A stretch of DNA of 64,000 nt from an uncultured Cellulophaga sp. (GTDB lineage Bacteria; Bacteroidota; Bacteroidia; Flavobacteriales; Flavobacteriaceae), in the NCBI GenBank assembly GCA_947491225.1, contig CANLIE010000003.1, positions 62,001 through 126,000 on the forward strand, read 5' to 3'. This document shows, one piece after another, positions 9,014 to 17,914 of the stretch. Made by a program: the position numbers and the translations under genes. The notes beneath the pieces were generated by a model that was not told the origin of the DNA, made no database searches, and was given only the letters and a program-made list of their open reading frames with translations. The stretch's first letter is position 1. Every line of letters begins with the position of its first letter.

Positions 9014-9802
9014 ATGCAAGTTTGTTTTAAAGATCAAATAGGCAGAGTATTAGTTAAACCTAAAAAAATTACAAAAATTATCTCTTTAGTCCCCTCGCAA
9101 ACAGAGCTTTTGGTTGATTTAGGCTTAGAGGATTACATTGTAGGGATTACAAAATTCTGTATACATCCTAAACATTTAAAAACATCTAAAAAAGTTGTAG
9201 GTGGAACAAAAACTATTTCATTAGAAAAAATTAAAGCCTTAAATCCAGATATTATTCTTTGTAATAAAGAGGAGAACACACAACAAATTGTTGAAGAGTT
9301 AGAGAAATCATATACTGTTCACGTATCTAACATAAATACAATAAATGATTCTCTAAATCTCATTATTCAATATGGTTCTTTATTTAATTGCACAGTAGCT
9401 GCCTCTAGAATTTGTGCAAACATTAAAAATGAAGTATTATCATTTAAATCATTTATAAAAGATAAACCAAATAAAGATGTTGTATATTTTATATGGAAGA
9501 ATCCTTGGATGACTATAGGAAAGGATACTTTTATTCATCACTTATTAAGTTTTAACAATTACTCAAACATTTATAAAAATCAAAAACGCTATCCAAAAGT
9601 AACTTTAGAAGAAGTAAAGAAAAAATCCCCAGAACTAATTTTATTATCGTCAGAACCATTTCCATTTAAGGAAATTCATTGTAAGGAAATTCAAAAACAA
9701 TTTCCAAATTCTAAAGTGCTATTGGTAGATGGGGAATATTTTTCTTGGTATGGGAGTAGACTACAAAAAGCATTTGCTTATTTTAAAAGTCTACACTACT
9801 AA
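9014..9802 (+). CDS. Helical-backbone metal receptor (BtuF/FepB-like substrate-binding fold)
   Basis: 262 residues matching the periplasmic binding protein family for cobalamin and siderophores: IISLVPSQTELLVDLGL, then VVGGTKTISLEKIKALNPDIIL near residues 60-80, and a C-terminal LLVDGEYFSWYGSRL. Unlike true ABC-transporter binding proteins it has no signal peptide or lipobox, and no permease or ATPase gene is adjacent. Bacteroidota commonly carry this export-signal-free version; its ligand and cell location are not established. Its stop overlaps by 4 bases the stop of the convergent nitronate monooxygenase-like gene. Confidence 0.8.
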   Translation: MQVCFKDQIGRVLVKPKKITKIISLVPSQTELLVDLGLEDYIVGITKFCIHPKHLKTSKKVVGGTKTISLEKIKALNPDIILCNKEENTQQIVEELEKSYTVHVSNINTINDSLNLIIQYGSLFNCTVAASRICANIKNEVLSFKSFIKDKPNKDVVYFIWKNPWMTIGKDTFIHHLLSFNNYSNIYKNQKRYPKVTLEEVKKKSPELILLSSEPFPFKEIHCKEIQKQFPNSKVLLVDGEYFSWYGSRLQKAFAYFKSLHY

Positions 9803-10746
9803 AAACATAAATTTGAAGCCTCTTTTTTAGCTGCTTTAAATTCATTCACCAGCTCCTTAACAATATCTGCTGCGGGCATTATATTATGAATTATGGCTGC
9901 AACCTGTCCTATTTCTAACTCTCCTTCTTCCATATCACCTTCAAACATTCCTCTTTTTGCTCTTGCTCTTCCTAATAGATTTTTTAATTCTTCTGGTGTA
10001 GCACAATCTTTATAAGCCTGTTGTACATCATCATAAAACTTATTTTTTAGTAAGCGTACTGGTGCCAACTCTTTAAGTGTTAATTGTGTATCTCCTTCTT
10101 GTGCAGCCACTACCCTTTCTTTAAATAAATGGTGAGATGATGCTTCTTCACTAGCAACAAACCGGCTACCAATCTGTACAGCATCTGCACCTAATATCAT
10201 AACTGCCAATATTGCCTTTCCTGTTGCAATACCACCCGCAGCTATTAATGGAATGTTTAATTTTTCTTTCACTGCAGGTATTAATGTCAAAGTAGTTGAT
10301 TCATTACGTCCATTATGTCCTCCTGCTTCAAAACCTTCGGCAACAATAGCATCTACACCTGCTTCTTCAGATTTTAATGCAAATTTTAGACTACTAACCA
10401 CGTGTACAACCGTAATACTATTTTCTTTTAGGTGGTTTGTCCATATTTTTGGATTACCCGCGGAAGTAAAAACTATTTTTACACCAAGCTCCACTATTAT
10501 TTTTATAATCTGTTCTACGTTTGGGTATAACATAGGAACATTAACAGCAAAAGGTTTGCTTGTTGCCTGTTGACATTTTATAATATGTTCCCGTAAAATA
10601 TCTGGATACATAGAACCTGCACCAATAATGCCTAATCCTCCTGCATTGGAAACAGCAGAAGCCAATTTCCAACCACTAGCCCATATCATTCCTCCTTGTA
10701 TGATTGGATATTCAATTTTAAACAATGATGTAATTCTATTCTTCAT
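9799..10746 (-). CDS. Nitronate monooxygenase-family FMN-binding TIM-barrel protein
   Basis: 315 residues from the ATG at 10746, preferred over an in-frame start at 10782 because MKNRITSLF is the usual beginning of the family. Visible features are YPIIQGGM near the N-terminus, the EGFEAGGHNGR segment (family GGHxG phosphate/FMN region), IPLIAAGGIATG, and GADAVQIGSRF. These support an FMN-dependent nitronate monooxygenase (2-nitropropane dioxygenase) fold; FabK-type enoyl-ACP reductases share it, so the exact reaction is uncertain. It begins 13 bases after mnmA on the same strand and probably shares its transcript. Confidence 0.78.
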   Translation of the reverse strand: MKNRITSLFKIEYPIIQGGMIWASGWKLASAVSNAGGLGIIGAGSMYPDILREHIIKCQQATSKPFAVNVPMLYPNVEQIIKIIVELGVKIVFTSAGNPKIWTNHLKENSITVVHVVSSLKFALKSEEAGVDAIVAEGFEAGGHNGRNESTTLTLIPAVKEKLNIPLIAAGGIATGKAILAVMILGADAVQIGSRFVASEEASSHHLFKERVVAAQEGDTQLTLKELAPVRLLKNKFYDDVQQAYKDCATPEELKNLLGRARAKRGMFEGDMEEGELEIGQVAAIIHNIMPAADIVKELVNEFKAAKKEASNLCF

Positions 10747-10759
10747 AATCCTTATTCTT

Positions 10760-11950
10760 TTATGAGATAACACCGGATCCAATTAATTCATCTTCTAAAT
10801 ACCACGCTACAAACTGACCCTCTGTCATTGCTGATTGCTTTTCTTTAAAGTCAACATACAAACCACTATCTACCTTATATAAGATTGCTTTTTGTAAAGC
10901 TTGTCTGTAACGTATGCGTGCCATAACCTCCATTGTTTCATCTGCTTTTATTGCTAAATCTGGACGCACCCAATGCAATTCTTCATTAGAAACAAAAAGA
11001 GTTCTACGGTATAAACCTGGATGGTCTTTTCCTTGACCCGTATAGATTATATTTTCATCTACATCTGTTTCAATCACAAATAAAGGTTCTTTGGTACCAC
11101 CTACTGCTAAACCTTTACGTTGACCTTTTGTAAAATAATGCGCTCCTTGATGTTCTCCAACTATTTTTCCATCATCTAATTGGTAGATTGGTTTTTCTGA
11201 AAAATAAGCCAGTTCTGCTGCTTTATTATCAAATTTTGGAATACTGTTCGCATATATATCTAAAGAAGAAGGAATCTCTATTATAACTCCTTTTTTTGGT
11301 TTCAGTTTCTGCTGCAAAAAATCTGGTAAACGTACCTTTCCTATAAAACAAAGTCCTTGAGAATCTTTTTTATTGGCGGTAATCAAATCATTTTCAGCAG
11401 CAATTTTACGAACTTCTGGTTTTGTTAATTCTCCAATAGGAAACAATGTCTTTGCCAATTGCTCTTGAGATAATTGACATAAAAAATAAGATTGATCCTT
11501 ATTACTATCTTTTCCTGCTAAAAGTTGATGAACATCAGTACCGTCCTCTTGTTTAAAGGTAGTTTTTCTACAATAATGACCAGTAGCAACATAATCTGCG
11601 TCAAGTTGTAATGCTATTTTTAAAAATACATCAAATTTAATTTCCCTATTACATAACACATCAGGATTTGGCGTTCTTCCTTTCTCGTACTCATTAAACA
11701 TATAATCTACTATACGCTCTTTATACTCTACACTTAAATCAACTGTTTGAAAAGGTATACCTAGTTTTTCAGCAACTATTAATGCGTCATTACTATCTTC
11801 CAACCACGGACATTCATTAGAAATCGTTACGGAATCATCATGCCAATTCTTCATAAACAACCCAATAACGTCATAACCTTGCTCTTTTAAAAGATAAGCT
11901 GTAACGCTAGAATCTACTCCTCCTGAAAGTCCTACTACTACTTTTTTCAT
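10760..11950 (-). CDS. mnmA: tRNA-specific 2-thiouridylase MnmA
   Basis: 396 residues from the ATG at 11950; the longer frame to 12004 adds only a hydrophobic leader not seen in the family. The PP-loop is [13 protein letters not shown] at residues 3-15. The two catalytic cysteines are recognisable in TPNPDVLCN and [10 protein letters not shown]. The C-terminal beta-barrel carries [10 protein letters not shown]. MnmA performs the ATP-dependent 2-thiolation of wobble U34 in tRNA for Lys, Glu and Gln, with sulfur relayed from a desulfurase. Length is normal (about 370-400). It is followed after 13 bases by the nitronate monooxygenase-like gene. Confidence 0.96.
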   Translation of the reverse strand: MKKVVVGLSGGVDSSVTAYLLKEQGYDVIGLFMKNWHDDSVTISNECPWLEDSNDALIVAEKLGIPFQTVDLSVEYKERIVDYMFNEYEKGRTPNPDVLCNREIKFDVFLKIALQLDADYVATGHYCRKTTFKQEDGTDVHQLLAGKDSNKDQSYFLCQLSQEQLAKTLFPIGELTKPEVRKIAAENDLITANKKDSQGLCFIGKVRLPDFLQQKLKPKKGVIIEIPSSLDIYANSIPKFDNKAAELAYFSEKPIYQLDDGKIVGEHQGAHYFTKGQRKGLAVGGTKEPLFVIETDVDENIIYTGQGKDHPGLYRRTLFVSNEELHWVRPDLAIKADETMEVMARIRYRQALQKAILYKVDSGLYVDFKEKQSAMTEGQFVAWYLEDELIGSGVIS

Positions 11951-12159
11951 ATTTATATTATGAGCTGTAAAAATACAAAAAACAAAAATGAAATGTATTT
12001 TCATTTATTATTGCAAACTATATTTTGTATAACAAAATATGCAATTCATCGATATTTTTTACCGTTGAAAATTTAAACATCAAAATCACATCCTTTAGCA
12101 TACAAAAATGATGCTTTTACAACTTATGTTTTTTTTAAGTGTAAATAGACCGCATCTTT

Positions 12160-12230
12160 GTAATCCCAAATGTTAACATATTTAACCTACTTATTGCTAA
12201 AAGCTCTCTTACTAAGGGAGCTTTTTTATT
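12160..12230 (+). ncRNA. Candidate short transcript ending in an intrinsic terminator
   Basis: In the 347-base gap between mnmA and yidC, the plus strand carries a CATCTTTG element (12154-12161, one mismatch to TAnnTTTG). About 40 bases later comes a strong hairpin (12199-12225) followed by a T-rich run. There is no plus-strand gene to be terminated here, because both neighbours are on the minus strand. The simplest reading is a small RNA of about 65 nt. The rest of the gap (11951-12150) shows no gene. Evidence is sequence-only. Confidence 0.3.
12199..12230 (+). terminator. Rho-independent terminator (plus strand)
   Basis: AAAAGCTCTCTT / AAGGGAGCTTTT forms a 12-bp stem with one G-T wobble and a 3-base loop, followed by TTATTTT. 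It would end the candidate small RNA upstream. Confidence 0.6.
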
Positions 12231-12246
12231 TTCTAAACTTAAACAA

Positions 12247-12276
12247 AAAAATCCTGCTTCTGAAGAAGCAGGATTC
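12247..12276 (-). terminator. Rho-independent terminator of yidC
   Basis: On the minus strand AATCCTGCTTC / GAAGCAGGATT forms a perfect 11-bp stem with a TTCA loop, followed directly by a run of seven T. It begins about 20 bases after the yidC stop codon. Confidence 0.85.
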
Positions 12277-12297
12277 CTATATATACTTTAAAGAAAT

Positions 12298-14145
12298 TTA
12301 TTTTTTCTTTTGTGCTTCTGCTTGCTCCATCATTTCACGCATTTTTTTCTGAAACTTATTTTCTTTTTTAGGCTTCTTCTTATTCTCTTGTATTTGAGCA
12401 TGTATCTTATCTTCATCCAATATAAATTTCTTAATTGCCAACATTATAAAAATTGTAATTAAGTTAGATACAAAATAATACAAACTAAGTCCACTCGCGT
12501 AGCTATTAAAGAAAACCAACATCATTAATGGTGATAGATATAATATGAACTTCATATTTGGCATACCAGGTTGCTGCTGCATATTCTGTCCAGATGTCAT
12601 CATCATATAAAAGAAGATTGCTATAGAAGCCAATATTGGAAATAAACTAACATGATCGCCATATAACGGAATATGAAAAGGCAATTTAGCAATGGTATCA
12701 TACGATGATAAATCCTCTGCCCATAAAAATGATTTTTGTCGTAAAGCAAAAGATGTTGGGAAGAACATAAACAATGCATAAAAAATTGGTAATTGTAACA
12801 ATGCAGGTAGACAACCACTCATAGGACTGGCGCCAGCTTTACGATACAATTTCATTGTTTCTTGCTGTTTCTTCATAGCGTTATCCTTATACTTCTCATT
12901 TAACTCAGTAATTTCTGGCTTTAAAACCTTCATTTTAGCTTGAGATAAATAAGACTTATATGTTACAGGAGACATAATTAAACGCACTAATATTGTCATT
13001 ACAATAATTGCAATACCATAGGGCAAGAATCCACTTAAAAAGGCATACGCAGGTGTAAACACATACCTGTTAATAAATCCAAAAATACCCCAACCGTAAG
13101 GAATGGAATCTTCAAGACCTAGTTCTTTATATTTAGATAATACTGCTATATCTGTAGGTCCATAGTACCAGTTCATTGCATAAGAAATCTCTCCTGCTGT
13201 GGTCTTTAATGGTATAATTGCTGTATTTTCTTTTGTAAAAACTGTTTCTAAACTTTCTTCTTCAACTAAATTTTTGGAACTTAATTTTGCTGATTCAAAA
13301 AGAGTATTGGTTGCTAAAATTGAGCTAAAAAAGTGTTGTCTATAAGATATCCATTTTATATCTTCCTCTTCTTCTTCGTCATCACTACTTTCAGATAGCT
13401 TACTAATACTACCATTATCGTGATTGTATGTTAAGCGTGTATATCTGTTTTCATACTGAACACTTTTACTGTGGCGTATTCCTTTTTGTTGCCACTCTAA
13501 ATTAATAGGTTTACTGCTATTGATTACATTACTTAAGCCTTGAGAACGAATTGTAAAATCTACCAAATAATCATCTGGTTTCATTTCATATCTATATTCC
13601 AAAAAGTTATTTGAGGAAACTTTTGCTTTCATAGAAAGAACTGTGTTTTCACCATTAGATGAAACAGTAGGTTCAAAAAACAAATCTTTTGTATGTAAGA
13701 TTCTATTATCTGATGTTGAAAAACTTAATCCAAAAGTAGCATTATTATCTTTTACTAAATATACTGGTACAGAATCATAGGTAACAAAAGTCTTCATTTT
13801 TGCTTCTACAATCTGCCCACCTTTATTACTTACAACCAAATATACCAAATCGTTTTCTAAGATAGTAGTAGCATCTGAAGATGGAGTATAACCAAAAGCA
13901 CCTATAGTACTTTTATAATTGGCAACTGCAGTAGAATCTGTAAGATTCAATGTTGCTGGTTTTACAGCTTCTTTTTCTGTCTCTTTGTTTTCTTTTTGGG
14001 CAGCAGCTTCTATTTTTGCTTGTTCAATCTTTTGAGCTTCTAGCTCTTCAGCTGTTGGTTGCGTGGTATTAAACCATAAAATAAATAATCCAAATATCAG
14101 TAAAAAGCCGATAATGGTATTCACATCAAATTTCTTTTCTTCCAT
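12298..14145 (-). CDS. yidC: Membrane protein insertase YidC
   Basis: 615 residues, the normal length for a Gram-negative YidC. An N-terminal transmembrane anchor (about 10-26) is followed by a large periplasmic domain (about 60-340) that includes an unusually acidic patch SSDDEEEEEDIKW. The conserved insertase core follows, with five membrane helices: YGIAIIVMTILVRLIMSP, then MSGCLPALLQLPIFYALF, and a final LYYFVSNLITIFIM. A basic C-terminal tail ends the protein. YidC inserts inner-membrane proteins alone or with SecYEG. It is preceded by its own promoter-like sequence and followed by a strong terminator. Confidence 0.96.
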   Translation of the reverse strand: MEEKKFDVNTIIGFLLIFGLFILWFNTTQPTAEELEAQKIEQAKIEAAAQKENKETEKEAVKPATLNLTDSTAVANYKSTIGAFGYTPSSDATTILENDLVYLVVSNKGGQIVEAKMKTFVTYDSVPVYLVKDNNATFGLSFSTSDNRILHTKDLFFEPTVSSNGENTVLSMKAKVSSNNFLEYRYEMKPDDYLVDFTIRSQGLSNVINSSKPINLEWQQKGIRHSKSVQYENRYTRLTYNHDNGSISKLSESSDDEEEEEDIKWISYRQHFFSSILATNTLFESAKLSSKNLVEEESLETVFTKENTAIIPLKTTAGEISYAMNWYYGPTDIAVLSKYKELGLEDSIPYGWGIFGFINRYVFTPAYAFLSGFLPYGIAIIVMTILVRLIMSPVTYKSYLSQAKMKVLKPEITELNEKYKDNAMKKQQETMKLYRKAGASPMSGCLPALLQLPIFYALFMFFPTSFALRQKSFLWAEDLSSYDTIAKLPFHIPLYGDHVSLFPILASIAIFFYMMMTSGQNMQQQPGMPNMKFILYLSPLMMLVFFNSYASGLSLYYFVSNLITIFIMLAIKKFILDEDKIHAQIQENKKKPKKENKFQKKMREMMEQAEAQKKK

Positions 14146-14155
14146 TATATTGTAT

Positions 14156-14183
14156 CAAAGATTTATGAAAAAACATAAATCAA
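14156..14183 (-). promoter_or_regulatory. Candidate yidC promoter
   Basis: On the minus strand TTG (14181-14183) is followed after 17 bases by AATCTTTG (14156-14163), one base off the Bacteroidota -7 consensus. The box ends about 10 bases before the yidC ATG, giving a very short leader. Confidence 0.4.
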
Positions 14184-14248
14184 TTTTATTAGTAAGTGAT
14201 TTGCAAATATATGCCCAATTGTATACTTTATGCCATAGTGGCACTATT

Positions 14249-15877
<1,629 letters not shown>

Positions 15878-15900
15878 TTAGGTTGTTTTCTTAACGCAAG

Positions 15901-15908
15901 CAAAAATA
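15901..15908 (-). promoter_or_regulatory. Candidate -7 promoter element of pyrG
   Basis: On the minus strand TATTTTTG matches TAnnTTTG and lies in the short gap between the DUF3820 gene and pyrG, about 29 bases before the pyrG ATG. No convincing -33 TTTG is seen. Confidence 0.45.
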
Positions 15909-15931
15909 CAAATTGCAACTAGAAAAGAAGT

Positions 15932-16165
15932 CTATTCTTTAGGAAAATCTTTCTGAATTTTTAGAATGATGTTCTCAAGCCCATTAACTTTTATTTCTAG
16001 TATGGATTTTAACAAAAGACCAAGTTTACCATTGGGAAATCCGTTTTGGTTAAACCATACCAGATAAGGTTCTGGTAAGTCTACTAAATATCTTCCTTTG
16101 TATTTCCCAAATGGCATTTTATAATGTGCTAATTCTACTAATCTTTCTCTTTCACTTTTTAACAT
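15932..16165 (-). CDS. DUF3820 family protein
   Basis: 77 residues, the usual size. The DUF3820 signature MPFGKYKGRYLVDLPEPYL, followed by VWFNQNGFPNGKLG, is clear. The fold resembles a small nucleic-acid or quorum-anti-activator-type domain, but no reaction is assigned to the family. No signal peptide or membrane helix. It is upstream of pyrG on the same strand; a promoter-like box between them suggests pyrG can be transcribed separately. Confidence 0.85.
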   Translation of the reverse strand: MLKSERERLVELAHYKMPFGKYKGRYLVDLPEPYLVWFNQNGFPNGKLGLLLKSILEIKVNGLENIILKIQKDFPKE

Positions 16166-16401
16166 ATTACAAATATCTAAAAGTTTTAATTCATTAACAC
16201 ATCAACATTATATAAATTTAATCAAATTAAAACTCATTAAAGTCAACTTCATTCAATACATAATTTTAATACGAATAATAAGTAATAACATACAAATTCA
16301 TTAAAAAAACCTACTAATTATAATTTCGAGTAAAATAAATCTTAACATATATTACTTTTACATAGAAATAAATGATAACCCAATATACCATAAACACCTT
16401 T

Positions 16402-16920
16402 ATGAATAATTTAAAAAGCTATTTTTTAATTTTATCCTTAATTACACTCACCAATTGTAGCAATGAAGAAAATGAATCTGACGATATCACCAATAATGCG
16501 TACGGCATTATAACACTCTCTGGTGAAGAAACATCTGAAATTGGAACTAGTTTAAAAGTAGGGAAAATTTACATTGAAGATCCCCAAACTGAATCTTTTA
16601 ATTCTGTATCATTGCTTCATAAAGATGTGAAAATCGAAAATGATGAATTAAAACCCATTGATCCAAAAAATAGTTTTGGAATATATCTTGTTTCTAACAA
16701 AACTACTGCATCAAAAGCCATATCAATGGCTATAGTTGTAAATGGAAAAAGATATGAGTTAGGTTGTTATTCCCCTAACAATGATGAAACCATTGTTGAC
16801 TGTGGAGATAATTTAGCAATAAATACAGACAAAAAAAGAGTAACATTCAACAATACCACTGTAGTTAATATCAAATCTGGTAAAATTTTAACTATGGATG
16901 GTATAATTACTTGGAAATAA
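16402..16920 (+). CDS. Hypothetical lipoprotein, copy 1 of a tandem pair
   Basis: 172 residues from the ATG at 16402. The in-frame ATG at 16372 is rejected because the homologous upstream DNA of copy 2 lacks it and it would push the signal peptide inward. A signal peptide ends in the lipobox LTNC, followed by an acidic, Asn/Glu-rich linker and a beta-rich domain with conserved CGDN and VTFNNTTVVN segments and a terminal ITWK. It is clearly homologous to the next gene (over half of residues identical by eye). Two further cysteines (in LGCYS and DCGDN) may pair. I do not recognise a named family; an outer-membrane-anchored protein is inferred. Confidence 0.75.
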   Translation: MNNLKSYFLILSLITLTNCSNEENESDDITNNAYGIITLSGEETSEIGTSLKVGKIYIEDPQTESFNSVSLLHKDVKIENDELKPIDPKNSFGIYLVSNKTTASKAISMAIVVNGKRYELGCYSPNNDETIVDCGDNLAINTDKKRVTFNNTTVVNIKSGKILTMDGIITWK

Positions 16921-17048
16921 CAAAATTTACCATAAACAAATAAGTAGTACTTAATATATAACAAAAAAAGTATCACTTCTTATCAAAATACTTATCTTAA
17001 GTTTAAATAAACAATGACTCATATAATTTCTTACACTAACAACTCCTT

Positions 17049-17576
17049 ATGAAAAATTTAAAAAACTATCTTCTAATTTTATCCTTAATTATACTAACCA
17101 ATTGTAGTAATGAAGATAATGAATCTGACAATGTCACTAACAATGTTCAGGGTACTATAACACTATCTGGCAAAGAAACATCAGAAGTAGGAACCAGTCT
17201 AAAAGTTGAAAATATTTTAGTTGGCGGTAGCCAAACAGGAACATCTAAATCTGTAACATTGTTACATAAAAACGTAACAATTGAAAATGGAGAATTAAAT
17301 TTTACTGATCCAAAAAATACTTTTGTAATAGTAGCTACAGAATTTGATAGTTCTGATAATTCTTCTGTTACAAAAGCCATATCAATGGCTATAAATGTAA
17401 ATGGAGAAGAGTATAAATTTGCTTGTAGCACACCAGAAATAGGGTCATTTGTGAGTTGTGGAGATAATTTTAAAGTTGATAAAAACGGAAAAAAAGTAAC
17501 GTTTAACAATACAACTGTAGTAAATACAAAATCAGATGAAATCTTAACTATGAACGGTACTATTACATGGAAATAA
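17049..17576 (+). CDS. Hypothetical lipoprotein, copy 2 of a tandem pair
   Basis: 175 residues. It has the same architecture as copy 1: signal peptide with lipobox LTNC, acidic linker, beta-rich domain with SCGDN, KKVTFNNTTVVN and a terminal ITWK. A short insertion (about 105-112) distinguishes it from copy 1. The homology extends into upstream DNA, so the pair arose by local duplication of gene plus leader. The gap between the copies is 128 bases. Function unknown. It is followed by a terminator-like hairpin at 17653-17698. Confidence 0.75.
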   Translation: MKNLKNYLLILSLIILTNCSNEDNESDNVTNNVQGTITLSGKETSEVGTSLKVENILVGGSQTGTSKSVTLLHKNVTIENGELNFTDPKNTFVIVATEFDSSDNSSVTKAISMAINVNGEEYKFACSTPEIGSFVSCGDNFKVDKNGKKVTFNNTTVVNTKSDEILTMNGTITWK

Positions 17577-17629
17577 GTTTTACTAATCTATATACTAGCT
17601 GATTCTCTTGTTATTTTTTATTCCAAGTT

Positions 17630-17899
17630 AATTTGCTCTATATCTCTAGAATAATTGGTTGAAGTATCATATAAATTTTGATATTCAACCAATTTTTTAT
17701 TGATTTCTTGTGAATAGATTGTATTTGAGATTTAGTATTATTAGAAATCAGTTGTTACGTTTTCTTATATATTAGAATATTTATAGGAAATAGCATTTGC
17801 TATAATAGCAGATGTTTTCTCTGTTTTTGGAATAGAGATCTTAAAATTCAGCCAATTTAATTTTACATCTTTATTCCTTAAAATACTTTCTCGTTTAAG
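17630..17899 (-). other. Possible decayed coding remnant in an intergenic region
   Basis: The 338-base gap between the lipoproteins and the LysM gene contains a minus-strand frame of 90 codons. It reads as protein-like from 17899 (LKRESILRNKDVKLNWL...) for 44 codons, then meets several stops, then reads again in the same frame to 17630. Nothing in it is recognisable. It may be a degraded gene tail or chance. Confidence 0.2.
17653..17698 (+). terminator. Probable terminator after the tandem lipoproteins
   Basis: AATTGGTTGAA and TTCAACCAATT form a perfect 11-bp stem with a 20-base loop that itself contains a short TATCA/TGATA pairing, followed by TTTT on the plus strand. It lies 77 bases after the stop of the second lipoprotein gene. 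Confidence 0.5.
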
Positions 17900-17914
17900 A
17901 AACATAATAAAGCA

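Noticed and set aside
12170-12352. Leucine-rich 60-codon plus-strand frame (MLTYLTYLLLKALLL...) overlapping a terminator, like an attenuator leader peptide
   Set aside because: No plus-strand biosynthetic gene follows; the frame runs through two terminator hairpins and into the antisense of yidC. Leucine richness follows from TTA/CTT-rich DNA.
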